Below are positions 1 to 9,190 of a stretch of 64,000 bases of DNA, in pieces. The notes under the pieces were generated by a model, which was not told where the DNA came from, ran no database searches, and saw nothing but the letters and a program-made list of their open reading frames with translations. A program made the position numbers and the translations under genes. Location: contig ARYC01000247.1 in assembly GCA_000711775.1 (NCBI GenBank), positions 1-64,000 on the forward strand, given 5' to 3'. Position 1 is the first letter of the stretch, and each line of letters begins with the position of its first letter. Source of the DNA: Oxytricha trifallax (taxonomy: Eukaryota > Ciliophora > Spirotrichea > Sporadotrichida > Oxytrichidae).

Positions 1-600
1 ATATTATCATACTTCTTATACCAAGACTTATTAATAAAGGTGTTGAAGGTGAACACAGCTTCATCAGCGTGAATGAACTTGATGTTATTGGTAATAGCTC
101 TCTGCATTTAACCATATATTAATAGTTTAAATTATTACTATAAAATGGCACTGTAAAATCAATCACTCTCTTCACTCTGTTGACAGTCTTGAAAGTAATA
201 CCATTTCTTCTATAAATGTTGGCTATAGTCTAAGGAGAGATGCGCATATCAGGAAACTTGCGATGAAACATCATTACAGCTCGCTAGTCTAATGGATAGT
301 GTGCCCAATACTTCAAAGTCTTAGAGTCGCAGAGGAAGTCATATGAGCCTGAGAGAACTTTTATTTTCTAGCAGGATGCGTTCAACAACCAGAATTAAAA
401 TGCTAAACAGCTAGCAAGCATTGATACCTAACAGTTGAGGGCTTCTTGCGTAATAACTTTGCTATTGCTGCATAATTTAGAACAGGTTTGGCTTAGTCTA
501 TATAAATACACGTACCATACCTAATCTTAAGCAGTAAATCTAAATATTACTCATCATAAATAGTGCCTAAATATCGCTAATTTCTATTTCTCATTTTGTA
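1..600 (-). pseudogene. TBE transposase, 5' part (copy A)
   Basis: Read on the minus strand with TAA/TAG as Gln, this gives the N-terminal half of the TBE DDE transposase. Recognisable stretches are KIRYG, KPVLNYAAIAKLLRKKPSTVR (positions about 415-500) and HADEAVFTFNTF (about 15-55), which holds the first catalytic Asp. It matches the intact-looking part of copy C at 25796-26860. The frame is disturbed around 100-130 (before MQRA) and no clear Met lies at the position used in copy C, so this copy looks decayed. The rest lies outside the window. Confidence 0.75.
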
Positions 601-697
601 AATTTGCCTAATTTCCGTGTGAGTGACCAATAAGACCCCAACTATACCCTACAAATCAAAGCACTTATAAACCTCACTAAGGGGTTTTGGGGTTTTT
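1..697 (-). mobile_element. TBE transposon A, cut by window edge
   Basis: Only one end of a telomere-bearing element (TBE) is present. The right terminus carries the C4A4-type repeat (GGGGTTTTGGGG near 681-692) and is followed by AAT at 698-700, the usual 3-bp target duplication. The paralogous unoccupied site at about 44757-44770 (AGCAATAATGCAACTG) shows the pre-insertion state, so the element inserted at an AAT. The last terminal base is T where the other copies have G. Orientation is transposase on the minus strand. Confidence 0.9.
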
Positions 698-700
698 AAT

Positions 701-1484
701 GCAACTGTAATTTATAAACCAGAAATTTTAATATTTCTCTAAGTGTTGAGAATTAAATTACTAATACTTTTGGGCAATTTAAAGCATTGTGTTATTTTAT
801 AAAATTACAATACCCGTATTTATATTATGACATTAACATTGATTAAATACCAATATATATATTTTTTAACATAAAGAGTAAATTATTTCAATAAACAACA
901 CAGACAAATACACTTAAAATTTTGCTTTTATTTATATCAACTAATTTAATAAAAATATTGCCAAAATCTTAAAGTGTTTTATTAACTTTACAGTTTTTAC
1001 AAAGAGTAAATAATATAATTCATGGAAAATAAAAAAAATAGTGTTTAAAGATTCTAATTAGATTAAGCTAATAATTTATTGGCATTGTTTAAAACTTATT
1101 AATTCTGGATATAATATTTATAAGATATATATTTAAAGTTAATATTCGAAATTTTTAATTGATTAATTAATTAAACAGTAGAACTTCGAAAAATCAGCAA
1201 AAAAAAGATTCTAATAATTATACGCAAAAATTTCATTTCCTTCAATAAAAACATATTTCAATTTTAATTTATTTAAATTAATAGAAGGGAGTACAGCAAA
1301 AAAACTATTAAAATATCATTCTAAAAATTACTTGAAAATCTTATCTTTAAAAATTGATTAATTTTTCATTTTAAATAGCTAATGTGAACTAAAGAAAATT
1401 GTAACTTGATTTTATTGAATATTTTAATTTTTACAAAAAATATGCCAAACACTTATTCTATCAAACTTTAACAATTCCTCATAT
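701..1484. repeat. HK1: duplicated IES, paralogous to 44768-45558
   Basis: This AT-rich stretch is a diverged copy of an IES of HK5 (44177-45608). Shared landmarks include GCAACTGT(A/C)ATTTAT, AACCAGAAATTTTAATA, CTTTTGGGCAATT and CTAATGTGAACT. Similarity stops on the left at TBE A and on the right at the foldback at 1485, then resumes at 3790. It is therefore a segmental copy of part of a histidine kinase locus that later took in two mobile elements. No coding sequence is seen in it. Confidence 0.8.
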
Positions 1485-1659
1485 TAAGCAAGTATATTTG
1501 AAATGTGAAAAATTAAAAATAAATATTCAATGATAAGTTTCGCGTTTTCTTTAAAAGTATTAAGTTTATAGCATTAATTGATAATTAATCATTAGTTATT
1601 TAAATTAAAATATGAAAGCAAACCTGCTGGGAGTGATAGAGTAGCCCACTTAATACAAG

Positions 1660-2160
1660 AGAAGCTGATTTTTATTAGGCTGATCTAATCACTTATTTGT
1701 CTAATACTGACATTCAAGTTGATATCTGTTCGTATAGACAAAGTGGTCACGGATTCTTGTAACACTCAACCTGCATTTTACCAAAGAAATTGACTCTGAG
1801 TGACCGCAATTCCACTCTGAAATAATGGCTCCAGTGTCTTTAGAACTCTGATTTTCCAGTGATTCAAAACAATTACTGTTGAGATTCTTAAGTAACGCAG
1901 TTGCAATTAGAAGCAATTTAGCATTTTTGTGGAAATGAGTGAATTTTGAGCTGTAGGAAGAACGAGTGCATTTTTATTTAAGTTGCAGATTCTATTAAGG
2001 GCGAAGTTGATTTGCAACAAACCTACTGCAATCATATTAAGGGAGAAGATGCTAAGAATATTGCTCTCAAGAAACTATTAGACAGTGCTAAACTTCTAAG
2101 CAAACTGATTTCGCAGTCCTGAGCACAGCAAAATGCTATCAATAATCAGCAAGTGAATTG
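1660..2160 (+). other. Coding-like block in left arm of foldback F
   Basis: The plus-strand frame starting near 1660 reads as protein-like sequence with several in-frame TGA codons. Segments include TREADFYQADLITYL, DRNSTLKQWLQCLQN and KGEDAKNIALKKLLDSAKLL. The same block sits inverted at about 3110-3615. The opposite strand of the block is open without TGA for 125 codons (3208-3585 in the right arm), so the true coding strand is uncertain. No family was recognised. It may be a captured host fragment or a degenerate element gene. Confidence 0.35.
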
Positions 2161-3207
2161 AAAATCCTCAAACTGATTATACGAGTTTAAATAATTAAAC
2201 GCATTATTTTAGAGCTATCAAAATAATAGAAAGCAATTAATGTCAGCGATAATTCATTGCATTTTGTTAAATAATAACTAAACTAGCTTTTTATAATAGC
2301 TAAGATTATGCGTTAAATAATTAGTCGTTGCAGTTATTACAGCTCTTTATATGAGTAGAGTGATTTTATCGTTAATATATATTCTTTAGATTTTAAGATA
2401 AGTTAAGATTAAGTTGTATATATAATCCACTTTTATAATATTTAAGAGCGAGGGGGGTTTCGTTTAATCCACTCCATAAATTGGGGATATATCATAGAAT
2501 TTTTGAAAATTTGTAAAAAAAAGATTTTTTCTTAAAAATATAACTGCCACTATTTTGTTAATTAGAAATAAAATATAATTGTAAGTTTACTAAAATACAT
2601 TCAGTTGCTATTTTTTAAAAAAATTTTATTGCTAAATTTTACATATTTATGCTTTTATTTGAAAAAAAACTGTCATCTTAAATTAAATATATAAATGAAA
2701 TTAATTTTCTAATTAACAAAATAGTGGCAGTTATATTTTTAAGAAAAAATCTTTTTTTTACAAATTTTCAAAAATTCTATGATATATCCCCAATTTATGG
2801 AGTGGATTAAACGAAACCCCCCTCGCTCTTAAATATTATAAAAGTGGATTATATATACAACTTAATCTTAACTTATCTTAAAATCTAAAGAATATATATT
2901 CACGATAAAATCACTCTACTCATATAAAGAGCTGTAATAACTGCAACGACTAATTATTTAACGCATAATCTTAGCTATTATAAAAAGCTAGTTTAGTTAT
3001 TATTTAACAAAATGCAATGAATTATCGCTGACATTAATTGCTTTCTATTATTTTGATAGCTCTAAAATAATGCGTTTAATTATTTAAACTCGTATAATCA
3101 GTTTGAGCATTTTCAATTCACTTGCTGATTATTGATAGCATTTTGCTGTGCTCAGGACTGCGAAATCAGTTTGCTTAGAAGTTTAGCACTGTCTAATAGT
3201 TTCTTGA

Positions 3208-3585
3208 GAGCAATATTCTTAGCATCTTCTCCCTTAATATGATTGCAGTAGGTTTGTTGCAAATCAACTTCGCCCTTAATAGAATCTGCAACTTAAATAA
3301 AAATGCACTCGTTCTTCCTACAGCTCAAAATTCACTCATTTCCACAAAAATGCTAAATTGCTTCTAATTGCAACTGCGTTACTTAAGAATCTCAACAGTA
3401 ATTGTTTTGAATCACTGGAGAATCAGAGTTCTAAAGACACTGGAGCCATTATTTCAGAGTGGAATTGCGGTCACTCAGAGTCAATTTCTTTGGTAAAATG
3501 CAGGTTGAGTGTTACAAGAATCCGTGGCCACTTTGTCTATACGAACAGATATCAACTTGAATGTCAGTATTAGACAAATAAGTGA
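3208..3585 (+). other. 125-codon open frame in right arm of foldback F
   Basis: Open between TGA at 3205 and TGA at 3583 with TAA/TAG as Gln. It contains SLENQSSKDTGAIISEWNC and RIRGHFVYTNRYQLECQY near its C-terminus. A nearly identical copy lies inverted in the left arm (about 1690-2065), differing at the GHF/DHF residue. No domain was recognised and no Met start of good context was seen. It may be merely the antisense of the block described at 1660-2160. Confidence 0.3.
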
Positions 3586-3789
3586 TTAGATCAGCCTAAT
3601 AAAAATCAGCTTCTCTTGTATTAAGTGGGCTACTCTATCACTCCCAGCAGGTTTGCTTTCATATTTTAATTTAAATAACTAATGATTAATTATCAATTAA
3701 TGCTATAAACTTAATACTTTTAAAGAAAACCCGAAACTTATCATTGAATATTTATCTTTAATTTTTCACATTTCAAATATACTTGCTTA

Positions 3790-4035
3790 ATAATATAAAA
3801 CTCAATTAAGCTATGAAACAAGTTTTTCGTTTATATTGTGACAGCAATTAGAATTCAAAAATCTCTTGGTAACCATATTAAAAGCCTCAACACCATTTGT
3901 AGCTTTATCAGATTTTAGTCCAAAATTTAACTCCAAGATAGCTTAGATAGTGAATGTTTATAGTTTTATAAGTATTAAAAACCAAGATTATAAGGTATAA
4001 TCTTTTTCAATATAATTCTATTTGTGTTTAATACG
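3790..4035 (-). pseudogene. HK1 scrap: middle of a receiver domain
   Basis: Minus strand reads [21 protein letters not shown] and [10 protein letters not shown], the alpha1-beta2 part of a response-regulator receiver, matching HK5 at 45600-45780. The flanking pointer of HK5 (TATTGTT at 45602) is TATTGTG here, so the IES junction looks decayed. No other receiver or kinase segments lie beside it within the window. Similarity to HK5 ends at TTTAATAC (about 4035), where a GC-rich island begins. It is probably a dead duplicate. Confidence 0.8.
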
Positions 4036-4157
4036 GGTGTTGACGTCCGTGCCTCCCACCAACGTCAGGGCCTCCAGGCCTCCTAAAGCGAGGGTGATGG
4101 CCGTGCTTCCCAGCAAAAGTCAGGACCTCCCAGAAGCATCAAGGCCTCCCAGAATTT
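4036..4157. repeat. GC-rich island of two imperfect units
   Basis: About 120 bases with over half G+C in surroundings of about 20%. Two imperfect units are visible: CGTGCCTCCCACCAACGTC followed by AGGGCCTCC, and CGTGCTTCCCAGCAAAAGTC followed by AGGACCTCC. It begins exactly where the similarity between HK1 and HK5 ends. No reading frame of known type was found. It could be a minisatellite, a foreign scrap or an unrecognised MDS. Confidence 0.55.
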
Positions 4158-4619
4158 AATATCTAAAGATAATAATATCTTTTTATATAATTAAATTCAA
4201 CTTGATTTTAGTACAAATTATACAATTTTTTAAATACAAATTTCTTTTTCAATACAAACTTAAAAAGACACTAATATAATTTTAGTAATATTTTTCAAAT
4301 TTATTTAACATTTCAAAAATTTATTTTATTGATAAATTATTCCCATTTTCTAGTATGATCCAAATTTCCTATGAATTCTATTAATTTTTTTTTTAAAACT
4401 CGAAATCATATCACAAATATGATCATTATTTAGAAAAGTGATACATTATTAATAAATTTTAATTACAATATTATTTCTAAAATTGTTTTTTGATTTAGAT
4501 CCTTAAGGATAATGCTAATGTTAAAACAGATTTTACCTTGAAAATATAGTGTATTTTTACGATATCTATACTTTAAAACTTTTTATTTATTCGCTTACAT
4601 ATACACATTCAAAACCCCA
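4158..4619. other. AT-rich spacer
   Basis: No gene, domain or repeat was recognised between the GC-rich island and TBE B. Confidence 0.6.
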
Positions 4620-4761
4620 AAACCATTTCAGTAGTTTGATTGAGTTTTTGATTGATAAAAGTAGACTATTAGTGCATTCTTTATTAGGGTTTTAATAGTA
4701 GGGTTTAAGTAGGGTTCAAGTAGGGGTATAATGTTTAAATAATAGTAATTTAAGTGAGTAT

Positions 4762-5807
4762 ATGCGAGGTTGGGGGTCAGTTTATGACAGTGACCAAATA
4801 GATTTATTGTTTAAATTGCGATATGGATGTGATGAATATAGTGAACAAATCAAACCTATTCTAAATTACACATCTATAGCAAAACTACTCAATAAATATC
4901 CAGCAACTGTGAGGCCACACTGTCTATTAGCATTGAATTTAAAGAGATAGCATCTTAATACTAAGCCTAAGAGACCCTAAAAATTTTAGCAACATCATAT
5001 CGAATATCTTATTAATGATAAGACTCTTAAATACTGGGCTCATTTCTCTCTAGCCTAGAGGGCTGTGATGTTTCATCGCCAATTTCCTGAGCTTCACATC
5101 TCTGCTTAATCTATAGCAAACATATATAAAAAGAATGGAATATCTTACAAGACAGTCAATAGCATTAAGATAGTGATTGACTTTAATGTTCCATTTTATA
5201 AGGATAATTTAAATTATATAATCGATTAAATGCAGAGGTCTTATGAGCATAATATAAAGTTCATACACGCTGATGAAGCTGTATTTACATTCAATACATT
5301 TATATCAAGGTCTTGGTAAAGAGGTATAGTAAGATAGAAGTTTATGACTAAAAGATTAAGATATAAACTCATGCAATCCTTGGTGGAATAAGCGAAGATA
5401 ATGGCCTCGACTTATGTTATCCACCCTCGCTCTATAAAGACTGAATAATATATTAAGTTCTTGCAATAACTCAGAGATAAGTACGCTGACTAAGAGATTA
5501 TTCTATTCGTTAATAACTTGTCAGTTCATAAAACTAAAGACTCAAAGAAGGAATATGAGAGGCTAAACATAACACCTGTATTTTATGTTCCTTACAGCCT
5601 TAGTTCAATGGAATTGAATTATATTGGTGATTATTGACAGGTCATTATAAGAAATTGCTGCTCTACCATCTGATGCATGATTTAAAGATAGTTACAGTCG
5701 ATTTTATTAAGAGTGCTGCTAAAAGAGTCAGCGATGATAAAGCTAAAGTATGCGCAAGAGAAGGGAGATTTTGTGTATATAAATATGCTTTAGATTTAAA
5801 CGAATGA
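4762..5807 (+). pseudogene. TBE transposase (copy B), decayed
   Basis: DDE transposase of the Tc1/mariner-like TBE type, which in oxytrichs acts in germline DNA excision. It starts MRGWGSVYDSDQ, with an N-terminal helix-turn-helix-like part (LNYTSIAKLLNKYPATVR) and HADEAVFTFNTF bearing the first Asp. The second catalytic position reads FVNNLSVHK, with Asn instead of the Asp seen in copy C. The first frame ends at TGA 5635-5637. The C-terminal part (HYKKLLLYHL to DLNE, stop 5805-5807) continues in another frame, so at least one frameshift is present near 5600-5640. Probably inactive. Confidence 0.85.
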
Positions 5808-5813
5808 ATAAGT

Positions 5814-6580
5814 TCACATTTTAAATTCACCCGTAAAGGGATTTGGCTTCTCTTATTTTTCTAAAGGCTTGATTGGGCCTATGTTTCTTCTCTTAGTACA
5901 AGCTCCTGCATCTATGTTCATCTCGTCTGGCTTTTATAAATCTTTGAAGAGCCTCTTACTCAATTCATGTTTTACTTGAGACTTTATCTCTCTGTTTAAT
6001 TTGCTGCGCTCTTTCATCAAGTATATAGCAGACCAGGTTTTTCTATAAAGTTAGAAGACTAAGATTTCTTGAGATGAAAGGATGCTTTTAAAGTTCCTAT
6101 AGCCAGGTGTCGCTGATTTTAATTCCCTGCTTCTCTTTTTCTTCAGGAGAGATGCTATAGCGTTTCTTGTGAGCTTCTTAAATTACTATATTTAAGTACT
6201 CAGGTTTCAGATTTCCAAGGACAACAAAGAAGAAGTTTCTCTCTCTCTGGCAACTTATTAGAGAGTTGCAGCTTTGATGGAAGGTAGAGAGCAACATCTG
6301 GATCACTCATAGCATCGTCATATAGGTTTGTCACTGATATTTCAGGGTAGTTAGGAATTTCAATCATCCTAATTTCATTAGACTTAAAAGCTTTTTTCTC
6401 TTCACTCAGTAAGGCTTTTAAGAATGAGATTTTAGTTCCCTTCTAAGTCGGTAAGAACAATCCAACTATTATTGATTTATTAATCTTACTAAAGCACTTA
6501 CCTTGCTATACCATATATCTATAAAGGTCCGCTTTACTTCGAAATTTTCCTATTAAATCTTGAGATTAAATTCTCTTCAT
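5814..6580 (-). CDS. TBE 22-kDa-type ORF (copy B)
   Basis: The middle ORF of TBEs, antisense to the other two. Start is ATG at 6580 (MKRIQSQDLI) and the stop complement TCA is at 5814. Conserved against copy C are VGLFLP, GTKISFLKALLSEEKKAF, IPNYPEISVTNLYDDAMSDP and IQEAHKKRYSISPEEK. Its function is not established. The frame near the C-terminus (after KISDTWL, about 6110) may be disturbed as in copy C. Confidence 0.7.
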
Positions 6581-6884
6581 TGCAAGAAATGTTAATGAAA
6601 TTTAAAATTATGGATATCCATTCTAAGTTTATTAAAATCTTACTACTAAATAGGGAGGACCTACTGGAGGTCAACCTTGAAAAGATATACGGAGAAGCAT
6701 TGAATAACTTGCTCCAAATTTCAAAGATTAATTTCCATTTTTATCAATCTATCTCTATTAAATTGCTCCTAATAATGTTTAATTATTATAAGAGGTCCTC
6801 CAAATTAAGTTCAAACTTAATTTGGAGGACCTCCTAGAGTAAAAAAACTTCATTAGGAGTATTTTAATTTACTAAAATGTATAA

Positions 6885-8374
6885 AATTCTCATAATATAT
6901 GCCAACTTACAGTCTTTTATGGTTAGTTAATTTTCTTACCTCTCAGCAAAGAATCTACCAGAGTGCCTTATACTCTCCTATAATAGTTTATCTTGGTAGA
7001 TTTTATCATTATTAAACCAAGAAAAGTAGAGACCAGAGACGCTTGTACTCAGTGGGAGCCTACTTATGACAACTTTGACCAGTCTAGCTTTGAGATTAAA
7101 ATATAAATTAAATAGGAGGTTATCAAAGAAGCTGTGCAAATTGAGGAAGAGGTTAAACAACCCGCCATAGAGCAATAATAAATACCAGCCAAAGTTGACT
7201 ATTTATGCAATGAATGCAATAAAGTTTTCCCTTATAAGTCAACTTATAAGGTGCACTTGAGAGATATGCACAACGATATGCCAAGGTTATATCTCAAGCA
7301 TTATAAGAAAGATGGGAAGTATGTCTGTGAGTTCTGTGAGAAGCCATATTCTCATACTAGAGACCTCAAAGTGCACTTAAAGAAAAAGCACAATTAAATT
7401 TTTGTCTTTATTCATGAACCTACAGGGAATAGATTCCTCCAAAAGAGAAGATCAAGAAACCCAGTGGAGTCTCTTAGAGTTGAAGTCTAGAAGTAAGTTA
7501 AAATGAAGAAAGCAGTCAAGAACTTTCCAGTCTCTGAGATCAATAAAATCATGGTTAAAATAGAGGCAATGAAGATTCCCATATAACAAATTATTGACTT
7601 AGATTCTTGCCTAGAAACTACCTCACTCTTGAAGATAAAATAGAGAAGAGAGTCATTACTGATAACTAATATGCTTACAAGATATATCTTTTCAATTACT
7701 TCCTTGCTGATGAAAAGTTCCAAATGAAATTTTCTAATGAGTATTATGCTCTATAAAAGGCAAAGTTAAATGAGTGAAGGCATATCATCTAGCTTGATGC
7801 TATTTTACTTGGTAAAGATCATGTAGCCTTTAGGCTTCCATTACTTGAAATAACTTACAGAGAATTCTTATCTGACAATAGATGCCAGAGATAAATTAGC
7901 TAGATAGTATAGCAGATAGTTGAAGGGATTGAAGAGCTTCACAAGCTAGGTTATGTTCATAGAGACTTAAAGCCAGAGAACATCATGATGAACTTTCAGC
8001 CTCTTAGAGTTTATATAATTGACTTCAACAGAGCTCAAAGAGTGCAAGCCTCTGCATAAGGAAATGTATACGGCACTCCTGGATATTTCCCAGAGAGAGA
8101 GGATTGGAGAGATGGAGACACTTAATGGGATATCTGGGCTCTAGCAGTAATAATAATAGAGAGCGACATGCCAAGAAACGATTACTTTAGCTGCAGGGGT
8201 GAGAGAGATTCTAAGTAGAGAATCAAACAATATCTTGATAAATATAAAATAAATGAAGGTCCTAGAGAACTTGCATAATCAACTATTATCAAGCCAAGCT
8301 AAGAGAATTTTCAAACAATAGAAAAAATCAAACATCAACTTAGAAAGATAAAAATTAAGAGAACTACCACATGA
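6885..8374 (+). CDS. TBE zinc-finger/kinase ORF (copy B)
   Basis: The 57-kDa-type ORF of TBEs. It has two C2H2 fingers (YLCNECNKVF..H..H at about 7200-7270 and YVCEFCEKPYSHTRDLKVH at about 7320-7395). A protein-kinase-like domain follows with VHRDLKPENIM (about 7955-7990), IIDFN where kinases have DFG, and GTPGYFPERED in the APE-loop position. No in-frame TGA was seen from the fingers to TGA 8372-8374. The start is uncertain because no well-placed ATG was found in frame upstream of 7000. Against copy C the last residues (after RTTT) suggest a late frame change. Confidence 0.75.
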
Positions 8375-8555
8375 CTCTAAGCTTATGTTTGTGAAATATT
8401 TTAAAAACTCGCTTGTTATAATCACTTAAAATACTAATATTTAAACATTAAACCCCTACATAAACCCTATTAAAACCCTAATAAAGTATGCACTAATAGT
8501 CTACTTTTATCAATAAAAAACTCAATCAAACTACTGAAAGGGTTTTGGGGTTTTA

Positions 8556-8697
8556 AATAGTAAAGTCCAGCTAATTTTGAATTCTCTATCGAATGAGCCC
8601 AAGATCTTTCAAATTCTCCAACCTTAACTGCCACGATTTTGATTTATTATTAATTTAATTATAATTAATTTTCCAAATTCAAATGTATTTCTACAAT
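8556..8697. mobile_element. Palindromic element P1, right half only
   Basis: Matches the right arm of the palindrome family: AATAGTAAAGTCCAGCTAA, CTATCGAATGAGCCC, TTAACTGCCAC and an outer end AAATGTATTTCTACAATA. The left half is absent; TBE B ends exactly where the centre should be. Confidence 0.85.
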
Positions 8698-9112
8698 AAT
8701 GTCATACTAGGTTTAAATTATTACCGTTTTATTTTTGGAATTTCATTATATATTAATATTTAATAAAAAATAATTAATATTCTCGCTATAAATTACAATA
8801 GTATTAAAATCATCCTTTCAATAAAATATTGTTTTTATTAATTTTAAGATAAAAAATAAATGTTAAAATATTGAATTTACATGTCTACAATTAAATTTAA
8901 TGTAGAAAATTAATCCCAGCACTTTAATTTATATCATTATATAAAAGGTCTGATTAAATTATTAATTAAATCTTCCATTCATTTGTTTTTAGCTTGATTC
9001 AGAAATATAAACTATTCATAAATTGAATTTTAAATATTTTTATCAGTGCCTTAGTTGTATAATAAATTATTTAGAAAATTAAATTCGTTTGTCTTTAAAT
9101 TAATAATACTCA
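8698..9112. other. AT-rich spacer before HK2
   Basis: No gene or repeat recognised; presumably the non-coding flank of HK2. Confidence 0.5.
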
Positions 9113-9190
9113 ATGAAACATAAATTCACGTTGCATATCGAAGATGAAAAAATAAGAGAATAATGCTATATTAGTTAGATTGTACTAACT
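9113..9190 (+). CDS. HK2 first MDS (N-terminus)
   Basis: ATG at 9113 opens MKHKFTLHIEDEKIREQCY. The other paralogues start M(E/D)S.F.L..K, so both the start and the family assignment rest on this alignment. The 3' boundary is not fixed. A further coding-looking piece (ICGITNTAIKNGKFTDLFW) at about 9425-9490 may belong to the gene. Confidence 0.65.

Larger units (their letters stand above)
1485..3789. repeat. Giant foldback F (arms about 1.09 kb)
   Basis: The left arm (about 1485-2570) is the near-perfect reverse complement of the right arm (about 2705-3789), with an unpaired centre of about 135 nt. Outer ends read AGCAAGTATATTTGAAATG and its complement, with TTAA or TA at the junctions. The paralogous site in HK5 (about 45555-45575, CCCCATTATAAAAC) lacks the element, so it is an insertion. 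Arms differ by few substitutions (for example near 1749/3525 and 3107), which means recent origin or gene conversion. Each arm has a GC-richer block with open frames. No transposase was recognised; a foldback-type DNA element is the simplest reading. Confidence 0.85.
4620..8555 (+). mobile_element. TBE transposon B, full length, second TIR type
   Basis: Bounded by CAAAACCCCAAAACC at 4620 and GGTTTTGGGGTTTT at 8541-8554, with about 115-bp inverted repeats that continue as ATTTCAGTAGTTTGATTGAG. This inner sequence differs from copies A, C, D and E, which read TTAATGAGG. Gene order is transposase (+), 22-kDa-type ORF (-), zinc-finger/kinase ORF (+), as in known TBEs. Flanks do not match (ATT left, AAT or AAA right). 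The right end abuts half of a palindromic element whose other half is missing, so a deletion or exchange removed the original left flank. Confidence 0.93.

Noticed and set aside
6580-6837. Plus-strand open frame in TBE B
   Set aside because: It runs through the start and upstream region of the 22-kDa-type ORF and the intergenic hairpin repeats of the TBE and matches nothing.
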